Origin: Acidobacteria subdivision 2 bacterium RH1 MAG20
GTDB lineage: Bacteria > Acidobacteriota > Terriglobia > Terriglobales > Acidobacteriaceae
Assembly (NCBI GenBank): GCA_002197545.1
Contig: NFUO01000389.1
Location: 1 to 64,000 of the forward strand
Length of the DNA stretch: 64,000 nt
Direction of reading: 5' to 3'
Positions 45,036 to 54,806 of the stretch are shown here, one piece after another (positions within the stretch are counted from its first letter, which is position 1; each line of letters opens with the position of its first letter). The position numbers and the translations under genes were made by a program. A model generated the notes under the pieces. It saw only the letters and a list, made by a program, of their open reading frames with translations, did no database searches and was not told where the DNA came from.

Positions 45036-46904
45036 ATGTTTCTTTTGAGGTACTCCGTCTTGACGAAGGCATCTCCCAAAATCGTGGCCGCCAAGGAAAG
45101 ACCAGCAGGCTTTCTCACCTTTACCCTGCATGCCCATCTGCCCTATGTCGTCAATCACGGCACCTGGCCGCATGGCATGGAGTGGCTCCACGAAGCTGCC
45201 GCCGAGACTTATCTGCCGCTGCTCCGCGTCCTCAAGAATCTCGAGCGCGATAACATCCGCTTCAACTGCAATCTCAATCTTTCCCCTATCCTGCTCGAGC
45301 AGCTCTCGCACCCCGTCTTCATCGCGGAGTTTCCCAAGTATCTCGGCCGCAAAATCGTCGCTGCCCAAGAGGATGAGGCATTCTTCACCCAGTCCGGTGA
45401 AGCCCACTACGCCGAGACCGCGCGCTTCTGGCACCGCTTCTTTTCGCAGGCCCTCGAAGACTTCAAGCGCTTCGACCAGAACATCATCAGGGCCTTCCGT
45501 CACTTCAACGACATCGGTCTCATCGACATCATCACCTGTGGCGCGACCCACGGGTATATGCCGCTCTTAGGAACAGACGAGAGCGTCCGCGCCCAGATAC
45601 GCACCGCTGTCGATACGCACATTCGCCATATCGGCAAACATCCAAAAGGCATCTGGGCCCCTGAATGCGGCTACCGTCCCGCAGGCTTCTGGAACTATCC
45701 CGTCCCCAACGCCGACGGCACACCCACGCCTCCCGGCTTCGACCGCATCGGCGTCGAGCAGGCGCTCTCTGAATCCGACATCGAGTTTTTCTTCGTCGAT
45801 ACCCATCTTGTCGAAGAGTCGCATCGCGTGCCTTCGCCCTACGAGCTGCTCAACGGCGCCGTCCCCACCGACGAGCAGACCGAGCAGATGACGCACCGCG
45901 ATTATCGCCGTCTTTACCAGCCCTACTATGTCGATGGCCCCTACGACAAAGGCCACGCGGCTACGATTTTTCCCCGCGACCCTCGCACAGGCGTTCAGGT
46001 ATGGTCTGGCGACAGTGGCTACCCTGGCGACGGTACCTACCTCGACTTCCACAAAAAGCGCTGGCCCGGCGGTCATCGCTACTGGCGCGTCACCGGCTCC
46101 AAGGTCGACATGGGCGACAAACAGCCCTACTACCCCAGGGAGGCCGCCGAGCGCGTCAAGGCACACGCCGCCAACTATGTTCATCTGGTGTGGGAGGCCC
46201 TCCAGTCCGGCTTCAACGACTCTATCCCGCCCATTCTCTGCTCCCCCTTCGACGCCGAGCTCTTCGGCCATTGGTGGTTCGAAGGGATACTGTGGCTTGA
46301 AGCCGTAGCCCGAACCCTCCACGATCACGAAACCGGAATTGAGCTCATCAGCGGCACCGAATATCTTGACCGCTTTCCCCGCGCCGGCTTCATCGCCATG
46401 CACGAAGGCTCCTGGGGAGCGGAGGGCAACAACCACGTCTGGATGAATCCGGAGACCTCCTGGACCTACACCCACATCTATCCCGCCGAGATCTACACCC
46501 GCGAGGTCTGCACCGCCGGTCACTGGCGCAACACCCCTCTGGCCAAACGCATCATGCAGCAGCTTTGCCGCGAGCTTCTCCTGCTCGAATCCTCCGACTG
46601 GCAGTTCCTCATCACCACCGGGGCCGCCCGCGACTACGCCGAGATTCGCTTCCTCACCCACAACGACCAGTTCAACGAAGTCAAAGCCATCTGGCAGACC
46701 TTCGATTCCACCGGCTCCATCACCACAGCGCAGGAAGCGCGTCTGGCCGAAATCGAACGCCGCGACAGCGTCTTCCCCGACATCGATCCCGGCCTATGGG
46801 TTGCCGGAGCCCACCAGGTTCCCGGAGCATCTCAAGCAAAAATTCCTGCCGAAGCAACGAAAGTCTCGGCCATAGACGTCGCCACCGCACAATCAAGTGC
46901 CTGA
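45036..46904 (+). CDS. Glycoside hydrolase family 57 protein, probable 1,4-alpha-glucan branching enzyme
   Basis: About 622 residues. The GH57 N-terminus FLTFTLHAHLPYVVNHGTWP, the nucleophile region GIWAPECGYRPAGFW, the sequence MHEGSWGAEGNNHVWMNPET and the GHWWFEGILWLEAVART stretch match GH57 branching enzymes and related amylases. Probably acts on glycogen. The start is unsure: ATG 45036 has a weak AGAAG site, TTG 45060 has GAGG 9 bases upstream, and the frame is open from 44922. Confidence 0.88.
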   Translation: MFLLRYSVLTKASPKIVAAKERPAGFLTFTLHAHLPYVVNHGTWPHGMEWLHEAAAETYLPLLRVLKNLERDNIRFNCNLNLSPILLEQLSHPVFIAEFPKYLGRKIVAAQEDEAFFTQSGEAHYAETARFWHRFFSQALEDFKRFDQNIIRAFRHFNDIGLIDIITCGATHGYMPLLGTDESVRAQIRTAVDTHIRHIGKHPKGIWAPECGYRPAGFWNYPVPNADGTPTPPGFDRIGVEQALSESDIEFFFVDTHLVEESHRVPSPYELLNGAVPTDEQTEQMTHRDYRRLYQPYYVDGPYDKGHAATIFPRDPRTGVQVWSGDSGYPGDGTYLDFHKKRWPGGHRYWRVTGSKVDMGDKQPYYPREAAERVKAHAANYVHLVWEALQSGFNDSIPPILCSPFDAELFGHWWFEGILWLEAVARTLHDHETGIELISGTEYLDRFPRAGFIAMHEGSWGAEGNNHVWMNPETSWTYTHIYPAEIYTREVCTAGHWRNTPLAKRIMQQLCRELLLLESSDWQFLITTGAARDYAEIRFLTHNDQFNEVKAIWQTFDSTGSITTAQEARLAEIERRDSVFPDIDPGLWVAGAHQVPGASQAKIPAEATKVSAIDVATAQSSA

Positions 46905-46979
46905 TGAAGCGGTAAGGAGTAGCCTCGTTCCAGGACTTGCTCTTCCTGGTGCCAAAATCCTGGCGCCTAAAATAAAGAT

Positions 46980-47894
46980 GTGGCCCTAGCATCGCCAACC
47001 TCGACCCACCCGACGCTGACCCCAGCTCAAAAACCTCGTTCCAAAAACCACCGCTCGCCTCTCGATCTCTGGCATCTCCTTTCGCTCGACGCCCCCACCG
47101 TAGCCTCTCTCTGGGTCTGGTTCATCGCCGCCGCCAACCACATCTGTCTTCCGATCTCCTCCGTCCTTGCCATCTTCATCGCCGTCTGGATGCTCTACGC
47201 CGCCGACCGTCTCCTCGACGCTCGCCTGCTCGACAGCCAATCCCGGCAGGAGCAACACCTCGAAGCCCGCCACTACTTCCATCACCGCCACCGCACCGCC
47301 TTCCTTGCAGGAATCCTGCTGTCCTCAGCCGCCCTGGCTCCGCTCCTGCTCCGGCTCTCGACCGAGGCCATCCACCTCTATCTCATCCTCGGCGGCCTTC
47401 TCTTCGGCTACTTCATCCTCATCCACGCCACCCGCAACGCCCATCGCTTCCCCAAGGAGATTGCCGTCGGCATCTTCTTCGCCGCCGCCACCTTCATCCC
47501 TACCGTCGCCCGCCAGCCTGGGCTACGCCTGGCCCTGCTTCCATCGGCACTCCTGTTGGCTACCCTCTGCAGTCTGAACTGCCTCTTCATCTATGCCTGG
47601 GAGCATGACCCCGAACGCCCTGCCGTCGTTGCCGAGCACACAATCCATGCCAGCACCCGTTTCGCTCTCCGCCATCTACTCTTCCTGGCAATCACCATCG
47701 CCGTCGTCGGAGCCGCCCTCGCCTTTCTCGATCCTCACGCGCCCTGGATAATCTCCGCAGTCCCAGCACTCTCCGCTGCCCTCCTGCTCCTTCTCCACCA
47801 TCGACGCCATCGCATCCCAGCCCTCACCCTGCGAGCCGCCGCGGACCTCGCACTCCTCACTCCCATCCTCCTCATCCCCTTCTTCCACCGATGA
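46980..47894 (+). CDS. UbiA-like membrane protein
   Basis: 304 residues with about eight membrane segments. WMLYAADRLLDARLLDSQSR (~82-100) recalls the NDxxDxxxD motif of UbiA prenyltransferases in altered form, and RFPKEIAVGIFFAAATFIP fits the same superfamily. Substrate unknown and catalysis not certain. The GTG at 46980 starts it; its stop overlaps the next start as ATGA, so it is cotranscribed with a methyltransferase. Confidence 0.75.
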   Translation: MALASPTSTHPTLTPAQKPRSKNHRSPLDLWHLLSLDAPTVASLWVWFIAAANHICLPISSVLAIFIAVWMLYAADRLLDARLLDSQSRQEQHLEARHYFHHRHRTAFLAGILLSSAALAPLLLRLSTEAIHLYLILGGLLFGYFILIHATRNAHRFPKEIAVGIFFAAATFIPTVARQPGLRLALLPSALLLATLCSLNCLFIYAWEHDPERPAVVAEHTIHASTRFALRHLLFLAITIAVVGAALAFLDPHAPWIISAVPALSAALLLLLHHRRHRIPALTLRAAADLALLTPILLIPFFHR

Positions 47895-48535
47895 AGTCAG
47901 AAGCCAACTTCAACTCCATAGCCCGCCCCTACCGCTGGCTCGAATACCTCACCCTGGGCCGCGCCCTCGAACGCTGCCGCCTGCACTTCCTCCCGCTCCT
48001 TCTCCAACAAAAACGATCCCTGGTTTACGGTGACGGAGACGGCCGTTTCCTCGCCGCTCTCATGGCCGCCAATCCCCATCTCCAGGCTGATGCCGTAGAC
48101 ACCAGCGCTGTCATGCTCCATCTTCTAAAAAAACGTTGCGAAGCCAGCGTCTCCCGTCTGCAAACCCACCACACCACTGCTCTCACCTTTGCACCGACCG
48201 GCCCCTACGACCTCGTCGTCACCCATTTCTTCCTCGATTGCCTCACCCAGACTGACCTCGAAATCCTCATCACCCGCATCACCCCCGCCCTCGCACCCGG
48301 AGCACTCTGGCTCGTCTCCGATTTCCGCATCCCACCCGGCTCCATGCGCCTGCCCGCGCAAATCATCGTGCGAGGCCTCTACTTTGCCTTCCGCATCCTC
48401 ACCGGCCTCCGCACCGCCCACCTCCCCGACTACGCAACGCCCCTTAATGAAGCAGGGCTAACCCGCATAGCCCACCACCACTCCCTCGCCGGTCTCCTGA
48501 CAACGGAGCTCTGGCAAATGAATCGCATTGATTAG
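47891..48535 (+). CDS. SAM-dependent methyltransferase
   Basis: Class I methyltransferase of 214 residues. The SAM loop is LVYGDGDGRFLAALM (~residue 45-58), the acidic residue AVDTSAVML follows, and LVSDFRIPPGSMRL is the later strand. GDGDGRF is a variant of the usual GxGxG. It is coupled to the UbiA-like gene, so a membrane lipid or quinone is a possible substrate, but this is inference. Confidence 0.83.
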   Translation: MKSEANFNSIARPYRWLEYLTLGRALERCRLHFLPLLLQQKRSLVYGDGDGRFLAALMAANPHLQADAVDTSAVMLHLLKKRCEASVSRLQTHHTTALTFAPTGPYDLVVTHFFLDCLTQTDLEILITRITPALAPGALWLVSDFRIPPGSMRLPAQIIVRGLYFAFRILTGLRTAHLPDYATPLNEAGLTRIAHHHSLAGLLTTELWQMNRID

Positions 48536-48563
48536 TCGCATAGATGAATAGATCAAGAATCGA

Positions 48564-49358
48564 TCAATTCGGTGAAGGCCGTTCCACAGTATCGACAACG
48601 AGAGCTTCCACTGGCCCTTTGGTCGCTTCCAGCCTGAGCCCAAGCTGCTGCTGGATCGCGGTAAAGAACGGCGGACTGGGCGCATCGTCTGACGCCGCCG
48701 GCACGTCTCCGCCGAACTGAGACTCATCGGGAGCCCACTCCAGATCGAAGTCGTACTTTCCGGAAAGTCCGGTTTTATTCACAACTGGGCGATCGAGGAT
48801 AGCTCGCTGCATCAATGAAGCAAACTCGCCCATGCTCGCATTGCGTGCCGGCAGCAAAATGCGCTGCGGGTAGACCGTACTGATAAGCGCCGCAGGATCA
48901 TCCGCAGCCGCCATGCTTTTTTTCAGCTTTGGTCCATTCTTTGCGACACTGAGCACATAGATCGAGAACTTCTTTTGTTCGCGATGAAACGTCAGTTTGA
49001 ACCGGTCAGCCAAAAGACTGCGAAGCATCGACATCTGCTGATCGCGGTTGGGCCGGACATCGCCGGGCGTCACGGCAGCGATGTCATAGTGATCCGACCC
49101 GATCCATGCCGGACCGCCGGAGATGGTCTGAGGATTGAGATCATAAGCGGCCGCAATCAGCAACTTCAAGGTGTAATCCTTCTCGATAAACCGATTGTTA
49201 CCCTGCATGGTGATGTACCGGCTCGCCTTTTTATCAGGCTCGACCGGCTTGATGGTCGCCACTTCAAATGTGTCGAATGTCGGGCGAGGAGCCGGAGGCT
49301 GCGCGGGCATCCCACAAGCCGAGAGAATCAGAGCCGCCACCACGATTTGTTGGACCAT
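48564..49358 (-). CDS. TIGR03435 family protein
   Basis: 264 residues, exported (VVAALILSACGMPAQPPAP with a lipobox-like SACG). The rest is a TIGR03435 domain: FDTFEVATIKPVEPDKKASR, LLIAAAYDLNPQTISGGPAW, MLRSLLADRFKLTFHREQKK and VVNKTGLSGKYDFDLEWAPD. Unlike the gene at 7475 it has no thioredoxin domain. Function of the family is unknown. Confidence 0.9.
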   Translation of the reverse strand: MVQQIVVAALILSACGMPAQPPAPRPTFDTFEVATIKPVEPDKKASRYITMQGNNRFIEKDYTLKLLIAAAYDLNPQTISGGPAWIGSDHYDIAAVTPGDVRPNRDQQMSMLRSLLADRFKLTFHREQKKFSIYVLSVAKNGPKLKKSMAAADDPAALISTVYPQRILLPARNASMGEFASLMQRAILDRPVVNKTGLSGKYDFDLEWAPDESQFGGDVPAASDDAPSPPFFTAIQQQLGLRLEATKGPVEALVVDTVERPSPN

Positions 49359-49594
49359 AACATTGCACCTTCCTCAGGCACATTCAGGTTCGGCCATTTT
49401 CTCACAAGCTCGGTCAAAAAATACTTGCCAGACCGACAAGCCCCGCATCTCCTGCAACGCTACCCACATGCCGTTCCCATTGCATTAGCCCTGCCTTAAC
49501 CAGTAGGCTGGTGATGGCTGGGCCGACAACGATGCTACCCATGCAATCATGTCCAGACACTAGAAGCATCCAAAATGAATAAGCCCTACAACAC

Positions 49595-49679
49595 GCGAAA
49601 GTGGCGAAATTGGCAGACGCACCAGACTTAGGATCTGGCGGAGCAATCCGTGGGGGTTCAAGTCCCCCCTTTCGCACCA
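49595..49679 (+). tRNA. tRNA-Leu (anticodon UAG), CCA encoded
   Basis: Acceptor arms GCGAAAG and CTTTCGC, anticodon stem CCAGA/TCTGG around loop CTTAGGA (anticodon TAG), a long variable arm (GCGGAGCAATCCGT) as in leucine tRNAs, T loop GGGGGTTCAAGTCCCCC, discriminator A and CCA end. Codes for CUA-type leucine codons. No duplicated 3' end suggesting an integrated element is seen nearby. Confidence 0.95.
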
Positions 49680-49734
49680 AAAACTTTTCCATCCGCACGA
49701 CAAAGTAGTAAAAGCAGTTCCAGAAAGCGATTGA

Positions 49735-50046
49735 ATGAGCCAGCCAAACCAGACGCCCGACCAGCCCGCACTTAAGCTCACCACGACTGAGAACTACCGC
49801 GAAGACTACGCCAACAGCGTCCAGGTCCGCATGAGCGTCTGGGACTTCTTCCTCGTCTTCGGCACGATGACCCAGGATACCCCCGAGGAACTCCACGTCA
49901 AGAACTTCGAAGGCATCTACCTTAGCCCGCAGCAGGCCAAAGCCCTATGGAACGTCCTCGGCCACAACCTCGCCCAGTACGAACAGGCCTTCGGTCAGAT
50001 CACGCTGGAGCAGGTACCCCCTCAACCCAACGGCCCCGTCCACTAA
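49735..50046 (+). CDS. DUF3467 protein
   Basis: 103 residues matching DUF3467: ENYREDYANSVQVRMSVWDF, FLVFGTM and IYLSPQQAKALWNVLGHNLA. The family is small and cytoplasmic, function unknown. A glycosyltransferase gene starts 5 bases after its stop, likely same transcript. Confidence 0.88.
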   Translation: MSQPNQTPDQPALKLTTTENYREDYANSVQVRMSVWDFFLVFGTMTQDTPEELHVKNFEGIYLSPQQAKALWNVLGHNLAQYEQAFGQITLEQVPPQPNGPVH

Positions 50047-50050
50047 GAGA

Positions 50051-51676
50051 GTGCAAACCCCAGGGAAGCCCGACAACGCCAAACCCAGCAACTCCGCACC
50101 CGGCGACATCTCCCTCTGGATGCTCTTCCCTCTCTTCTTCGCCGCCATTTACCTCTCGCATCTCACTCTCCTCCGCCTCCCCTACTTCTGGGACGAAGGC
50201 GGCTACTACATCCCTGCCGCGTGGGACTTCTTCCGCACCGGCAGCCTCATTCCGCAGTCCACCATCACCAACGCCCACCCGCCGCTGCCTTCCATCCTCC
50301 TCGCAGCATGGTGGCACCTCTCGGGATTCGTCGTCAGCGGCACTCGCACCCTCATCTGCATCGTCAGCGCCTCGGCGCTTCTCGGCGTCTACAAACTCGC
50401 AAGAACCCTCGCCGGCACCGCCACAGCAGCAGTCGTCACCTTGCTCACCGCGGTCTACCCTATCTGGTTCGCGCAAAGCACCCTCGCCCATGCCGACATC
50501 TTCGCTGCCGCCTTCACGCTCTGGGGCCTCACCTTCTACTTCGACCGCGACGAAGCAAACCAGACGACTACAAAGAACCAAATCCTCGCAGCAATCATGT
50601 TCTCTCTCTCCGTCCTCTCCAAGGAGACGGCAATCATCACACCCGTAGCCCTCGCGCTGTGGGAAGCAATCCTCTTCCTCCAAAGTAGTGACGAAGCCCG
50701 TCACAAACAACCCTCTATAAGCTGGCTGACAGCGCTTCTCTTCCCCCTCGCACCTCTCGTCGCCTGGTACGCCTATCACTATCACCGCACCGGCTTTGTC
50801 TTCGGCAACCCCGAGTTCCTCCGCTACAACGCAACCGCAAACCTCAGCGCCTACCGCATCGCCCTCTGCCTGTGGCACCGCTTCCTTCATCTGACGACCC
50901 ACATGAACATGTTCGTTCCCGTCGTCGCCACCATCGCCGTCGTCCTGATCCCCGTAATCTCCGCCACCGCTCCTAAGAACATTCACAAGCCGGCGCTCAA
51001 AGCCATCGCCGTCATCCTTCTCGCCAACTGGATAGCCTTCTCCATCCTCGGCGGAGCGCTCCTCACCCGCTACCTGCTGCCGATGTATCCACTGGTGCTG
51101 CTCCTCTGCGTCTCTCTATGGCGTCGCCACCTTCGCCAGTGGTGGCTCATCGCCGCGCTCAGCGCCGCAGCTTTCCTCTCCGCTATCTGGATCAACCCGC
51201 CCTACGCCTTCGCTCCAGAAGACAACCTCACCTACCGCGACATGATCGTCCTGCACCAGCAGGCCGTCCACTTCATCGAACAAAACTACCCTCAGGCCAC
51301 CGTCCTCACCGCATGGCCCGCAACGTCGGAATTGGCCCGGCCCGAGATCGGCTACACCCACCACCCCATCAAGACCGTAGCCATCCCAAATTTCTCCACG
51401 GAGCAGATGGAGAAAGCCGCCGCTGATCCCGGGGCCTACGACACCGCGCTTATCTTCTCTACCAAGTGGGAGCCGCCACCGGGCACCGTCAATCTCGGCA
51501 GGCAAAACGAATCCGAAGATACAAAATTCTTCGACTTCCATCACGACATGCATCCCGCAGCCGCCGCAGCCCTCTTACACGGAGAGGTCGTATGGCAGGC
51601 GCACCGCAAAGGCGAGTGGATCGCCGTCCTCCGCTTCTCTCGCATCGTCGATGCCTCACTCACGCTTCCCCGCTAA
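50051..51676 (+). CDS. Membrane glycosyltransferase (GT39/ArnT-like)
   Basis: 541 residues, about 11 membrane segments. The first periplasmic loop has the catalytic acidic pair in LPYFWDEGGYYIPAAWDFFR (~residue 40), as in PMT/ArnT-type lipid-linked sugar transferases; AHPPLPSILLAAWWHLSGF follows. The C-terminal ~130 residues form a periplasmic domain. Probably moves a sugar from a polyprenyl phosphate donor to lipid or protein. The GTG at 50051 follows DUF3467 closely. Confidence 0.82.
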   Translation: MQTPGKPDNAKPSNSAPGDISLWMLFPLFFAAIYLSHLTLLRLPYFWDEGGYYIPAAWDFFRTGSLIPQSTITNAHPPLPSILLAAWWHLSGFVVSGTRTLICIVSASALLGVYKLARTLAGTATAAVVTLLTAVYPIWFAQSTLAHADIFAAAFTLWGLTFYFDRDEANQTTTKNQILAAIMFSLSVLSKETAIITPVALALWEAILFLQSSDEARHKQPSISWLTALLFPLAPLVAWYAYHYHRTGFVFGNPEFLRYNATANLSAYRIALCLWHRFLHLTTHMNMFVPVVATIAVVLIPVISATAPKNIHKPALKAIAVILLANWIAFSILGGALLTRYLLPMYPLVLLLCVSLWRRHLRQWWLIAALSAAAFLSAIWINPPYAFAPEDNLTYRDMIVLHQQAVHFIEQNYPQATVLTAWPATSELARPEIGYTHHPIKTVAIPNFSTEQMEKAAADPGAYDTALIFSTKWEPPPGTVNLGRQNESEDTKFFDFHHDMHPAAAAALLHGEVVWQAHRKGEWIAVLRFSRIVDASLTLPR

Positions 51677-51700
51677 CGCTCAAGCTCTATACTCGTAGCT

Positions 51701-53398
51701 GTGCTGAGACCGTTAAACCTGCGCTCGATCCTTTGCAAACAATGGCTGTCCGTAGCACTTATCCTGTGCTGCCTTCAGGGCATCCACAGCTTCGCGCAAA
51801 CCGCACCAACTACGCCTGAGCCCGTCGGAAGAGTCGTCCTCGTCCTTCCCTTCGACAACCGCTCAGGGCAGCCAAACCTCGAGTGGATCGGCGACTCTTT
51901 CCCGGACACACTGAATCAGCGTCTAGCTTCCTCCGGCTTCCTCACCCTCTCCAGCGACGACCGCCAGTTCGCGCTCGATCATCTCGGCCTCCCGATAGAC
52001 TTCAAACCCACCCGTGCAACAACGATCCATATCGCCCAGACCCTCGACGCCAACTTCGTCATCATAGGCAGCTACACCATCAACCAGGGTCGCATCTCGG
52101 TGCAGACCCAGGTCCTGAATGTCGACAAGCTGAGCCTGTCGCCACCGCTGACCGACTCCAGCGATCTGCCTCGGCTCTTCGATGTGGAAAACTCCATCGC
52201 ATGGAAGATTGCAAAGTACATCGATCCCCGCTTCAACGTGGCCCAGCAGACCTTTCTCGCCGCCGCCGGAGGCGTTCCCCTCAGCGCATTTGAAAACTAC
52301 ATTCGCGGCATCAGCACCGCCTCGCCGCAGGAGCAGGCCAAACGCCTGCAGATGGCGGTCGCTCTCGCGCCCAACTATCCTGCCGCTCTGCTTGCCCTGG
52401 GAAAAGCGCAGTACACCCAGCGTGATTACGACCGCGCCGCCGCGACCCTCGCCAAAATCCCTCACACCGACCGTCGCGCGCTTGAGGCCGGTTTCTACCT
52501 CGGCCTTGCGCGATTCAACTCCGGCAAATATGCCGAAGCAGAGGCAGCCTTTGCCTTTGTCGCCAGCCGACTTCCTCTGCCCGAGGTCGTCAACAATCAG
52601 GGTGTCGCCGCCAGCCGACAGGGCCGCAACGCCGTTCCCCTGTTTCAACAGGCATCCACCGCCGACCCCAACGACCCCGACTACCACTACAACCTCGCTG
52701 TCTCCCTGCTGCGCCAGGGCGACTTCGCGGGAGCGAGGCGAGAGGTCGATCAGACCCTGAAACTCCGGCCCACAGATAATGAAGCAGTTCAACTAAAGGC
52801 GCGCATCAACTCCGGTCGGCATCTCACAGCCATTGCGGCAACGAGCGCAGCCACAGCGTCCACGAGCTCCACGAAGACGGGCGCGGCCACCAAGCCAGCA
52901 ACCACAGCCGACGACTCCGACTTCGATCCGCTCGAACGCATCCGCAGAACTTACTCCGAGGCTTCCTTCCGGCAGGCAGCCTTCCAGCTCGACCAGATGC
53001 GCGCCATGCGCCTCGCCAAGCTCCCTCCCGCTCAACAGGCCGCCGAGTACACCCGATCCGGCAACGATTACCTCACCCGTGGCCTCATCCCCGAAGCCGA
53101 GCAGGAGTTCCAGGCCGCCATCACCGCCGACACCTCCAGCGCCGACGCCCACACCGGTCTCGCACAGGTGCGCGAACACACCGGCAACATCGAAGACGCA
53201 CGCACCGAGGCGCAGACCTCTCTCAAGCTGCACCCCAACGCCAACGCCTACCTCGTCCTCGCCAAAATTGAACTAGAGGCAAAACAGATGGATGCCTCAG
53301 CCTCCGATATAAGCAACGCCCTCAAGCTCGACCCCAAAAACCCGGCGGCCCTCGCCATGAAGCAAGCCCTGCAAGCCCGCGGACAGCGCATCCCATGA
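51701..53398 (+). CDS. Exported TPR protein
   Basis: 565 residues. A signal-like N-terminus (WLSVALILCCLQGIHSFAQ), a FlgO/TolB-like domain (VVLVLPFDNRSGQPNLEWIG, VIIGSYTINQGRISVQTQVL; ~40-175), TPR repeats (~205-360: AALLALGKAQYTQRDYDRAA, HYNLAVSLLRQGDFAGARRE), a Ser/Thr/Ala linker, and further TPRs to the end. The leading domain assembles adenylate-cyclase-type or outer-surface regulators in other acidobacteria; role here unknown. Stop overlaps the nfeD start (ATGA). Confidence 0.82.
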   Translation: MLRPLNLRSILCKQWLSVALILCCLQGIHSFAQTAPTTPEPVGRVVLVLPFDNRSGQPNLEWIGDSFPDTLNQRLASSGFLTLSSDDRQFALDHLGLPIDFKPTRATTIHIAQTLDANFVIIGSYTINQGRISVQTQVLNVDKLSLSPPLTDSSDLPRLFDVENSIAWKIAKYIDPRFNVAQQTFLAAAGGVPLSAFENYIRGISTASPQEQAKRLQMAVALAPNYPAALLALGKAQYTQRDYDRAAATLAKIPHTDRRALEAGFYLGLARFNSGKYAEAEAAFAFVASRLPLPEVVNNQGVAASRQGRNAVPLFQQASTADPNDPDYHYNLAVSLLRQGDFAGARREVDQTLKLRPTDNEAVQLKARINSGRHLTAIAATSAATASTSSTKTGAATKPATTADDSDFDPLERIRRTYSEASFRQAAFQLDQMRAMRLAKLPPAQQAAEYTRSGNDYLTRGLIPEAEQEFQAAITADTSSADAHTGLAQVREHTGNIEDARTEAQTSLKLHPNANAYLVLAKIELEAKQMDASASDISNALKLDPKNPAALAMKQALQARGQRIP

Positions 53399-54723
53399 AG
53401 ACCTCGTCGAAATTCGTCTTCGCACTCTTCCTTCTCTTCAATGCGCTCCCCTGCCTGCTGCCCAAAGCCGCATTCGCCGATACCGCAAAGCCCATCGTCG
53501 TCAAACTCACCATCCACGACACTGTCCAGCCCATCACCGCTGACTACCTGCAACGCGGCCTCGATGAAGCAGGGCGCCTTCACGCCAGCGCAGTCCTCAT
53601 CTCTCTGGGCACCCCCGGCGGACTTCTCGAATCGACCCGCGTCATGGTCGAAGCCATCGAAAGATCCCCCGTGCCCGTCATCGTCTATATCTCTCCCGCG
53701 GGCAGCCGCGCCGGTTCAGCCGGATTCTTCTTGCTCGAAGCGGCAGACATAGCAGCCATGGCCCCCGGAACCAACGCCGGAGCCTCCCACCCCGTCACCG
53801 AGGGCGCACAGCCCGACGCCATCCTCAAACAGAAGATAGAAAACGACGCCGCAGCCTTCATTCGCTCCTTCGTCTCGCGCCGCGGGCGCAACGTGCAGGC
53901 CGCCGAAGACGCCGTTCGCAACTCCAAGTCCTACAGCGACGAAGAAGCCCTCAATCTCAAGCTGATCGACCTCGTCTCCCCTAGCGACCAGGCGCTTCTG
54001 GCCGCCCTCGACGGCCGCCAGATCAAGCGCTTCGACGGCAGCACTGAAACCCTGCATCTCCACGGAGCGACCATCACCGCAGTCCCGCCCTCCCTGCGCG
54101 AACGCCTCCTCACCCGACTGACCGACCCCAACCTCGCCGTCCTCCTCCTCGTCCTCGGCGGCCTGCTCATCTATCTCGAATTCAACGTACCCGGCACCGT
54201 CGTTCCCGGCTCTCTCGGAACGCTCCTCGTCCTGCTCAGCCTCTTCGGCCTGAACCTCCTTCCTATCCGGCACACAGCTGTCCTGCTACTCATCGCAGCC
54301 GTCGTGCTCATGGTGCTTGAGACCAAATTTGCCAGCCACGGCATACTCGCTCTCGCCGGCACCATCTCGCTTGTCTTCGGACTAGCAACCCTGGTCAATG
54401 CGCCCATCGCCGAGATGCAGGTACACACCGGCACTGCCCTCGGCGCAGGCATCGGCTTCGGAGCTATCTCGTTCGGCCTCGCCTGGATAGCCCTCCGCGC
54501 CCGCCGCGGCAAAGTCCTCACTGGTCCGCAAGCCATGCTCGGAGCCATCGCCATCGCGCAAACGCCGCTCACCCCAAATGGCCAAATAGAGATTCGCGGC
54601 GAGCTCTGGCAGGCCTCCCTGCGAGGCCACGCCTCCCTGCCGGCAGGATCCTCCGTGCTCGTGCGCAGCGTCGAAGGCCTCACCCTCATCGTTGAATCCG
54701 CCGGAGATTCCACCCCCTCCTGA
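53395..54723 (+). CDS. NfeD family membrane serine protease (long form)
   Basis: 442 residues. Signal peptide, a ClpP-like protease domain (~28-230; LISLGTPGGLLESTRVMVEA, and AGSRAGSAGFFLLEAADIAA with the catalytic Ser, Lys further on), four or five membrane helices, and a C-terminal OB-fold NfeD domain (ELWQASLRGHASLPAGSSVL). Such proteases usually sit beside a stomatin/slipin gene and cleave it; none is next to it here. It is translationally coupled to the TPR gene. Confidence 0.88.
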   Translation: MKTSSKFVFALFLLFNALPCLLPKAAFADTAKPIVVKLTIHDTVQPITADYLQRGLDEAGRLHASAVLISLGTPGGLLESTRVMVEAIERSPVPVIVYISPAGSRAGSAGFFLLEAADIAAMAPGTNAGASHPVTEGAQPDAILKQKIENDAAAFIRSFVSRRGRNVQAAEDAVRNSKSYSDEEALNLKLIDLVSPSDQALLAALDGRQIKRFDGSTETLHLHGATITAVPPSLRERLLTRLTDPNLAVLLLVLGGLLIYLEFNVPGTVVPGSLGTLLVLLSLFGLNLLPIRHTAVLLLIAAVVLMVLETKFASHGILALAGTISLVFGLATLVNAPIAEMQVHTGTALGAGIGFGAISFGLAWIALRARRGKVLTGPQAMLGAIAIAQTPLTPNGQIEIRGELWQASLRGHASLPAGSSVLVRSVEGLTLIVESAGDSTPS

Positions 54724-54806
54724 AGCCCGCCATCTCCTCAACCGGGGTAAACTGAAACCAGCGTCAGTTCTTGCTCAAAAGTATTGCCCAAGGGAGTCTC
54801 GTCTCG

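Noticed and set aside
49414..49896. 160-codon minus-strand frame over the tRNA-Leu and DUF3467 gene
   Set aside because: It crosses a clear tRNA and the DUF3467 coding region and has no motif.
49595..50046. Integration site of a mobile element at tRNA-Leu
   Set aside because: No integrase and no repeated tRNA 3' end were found nearby.
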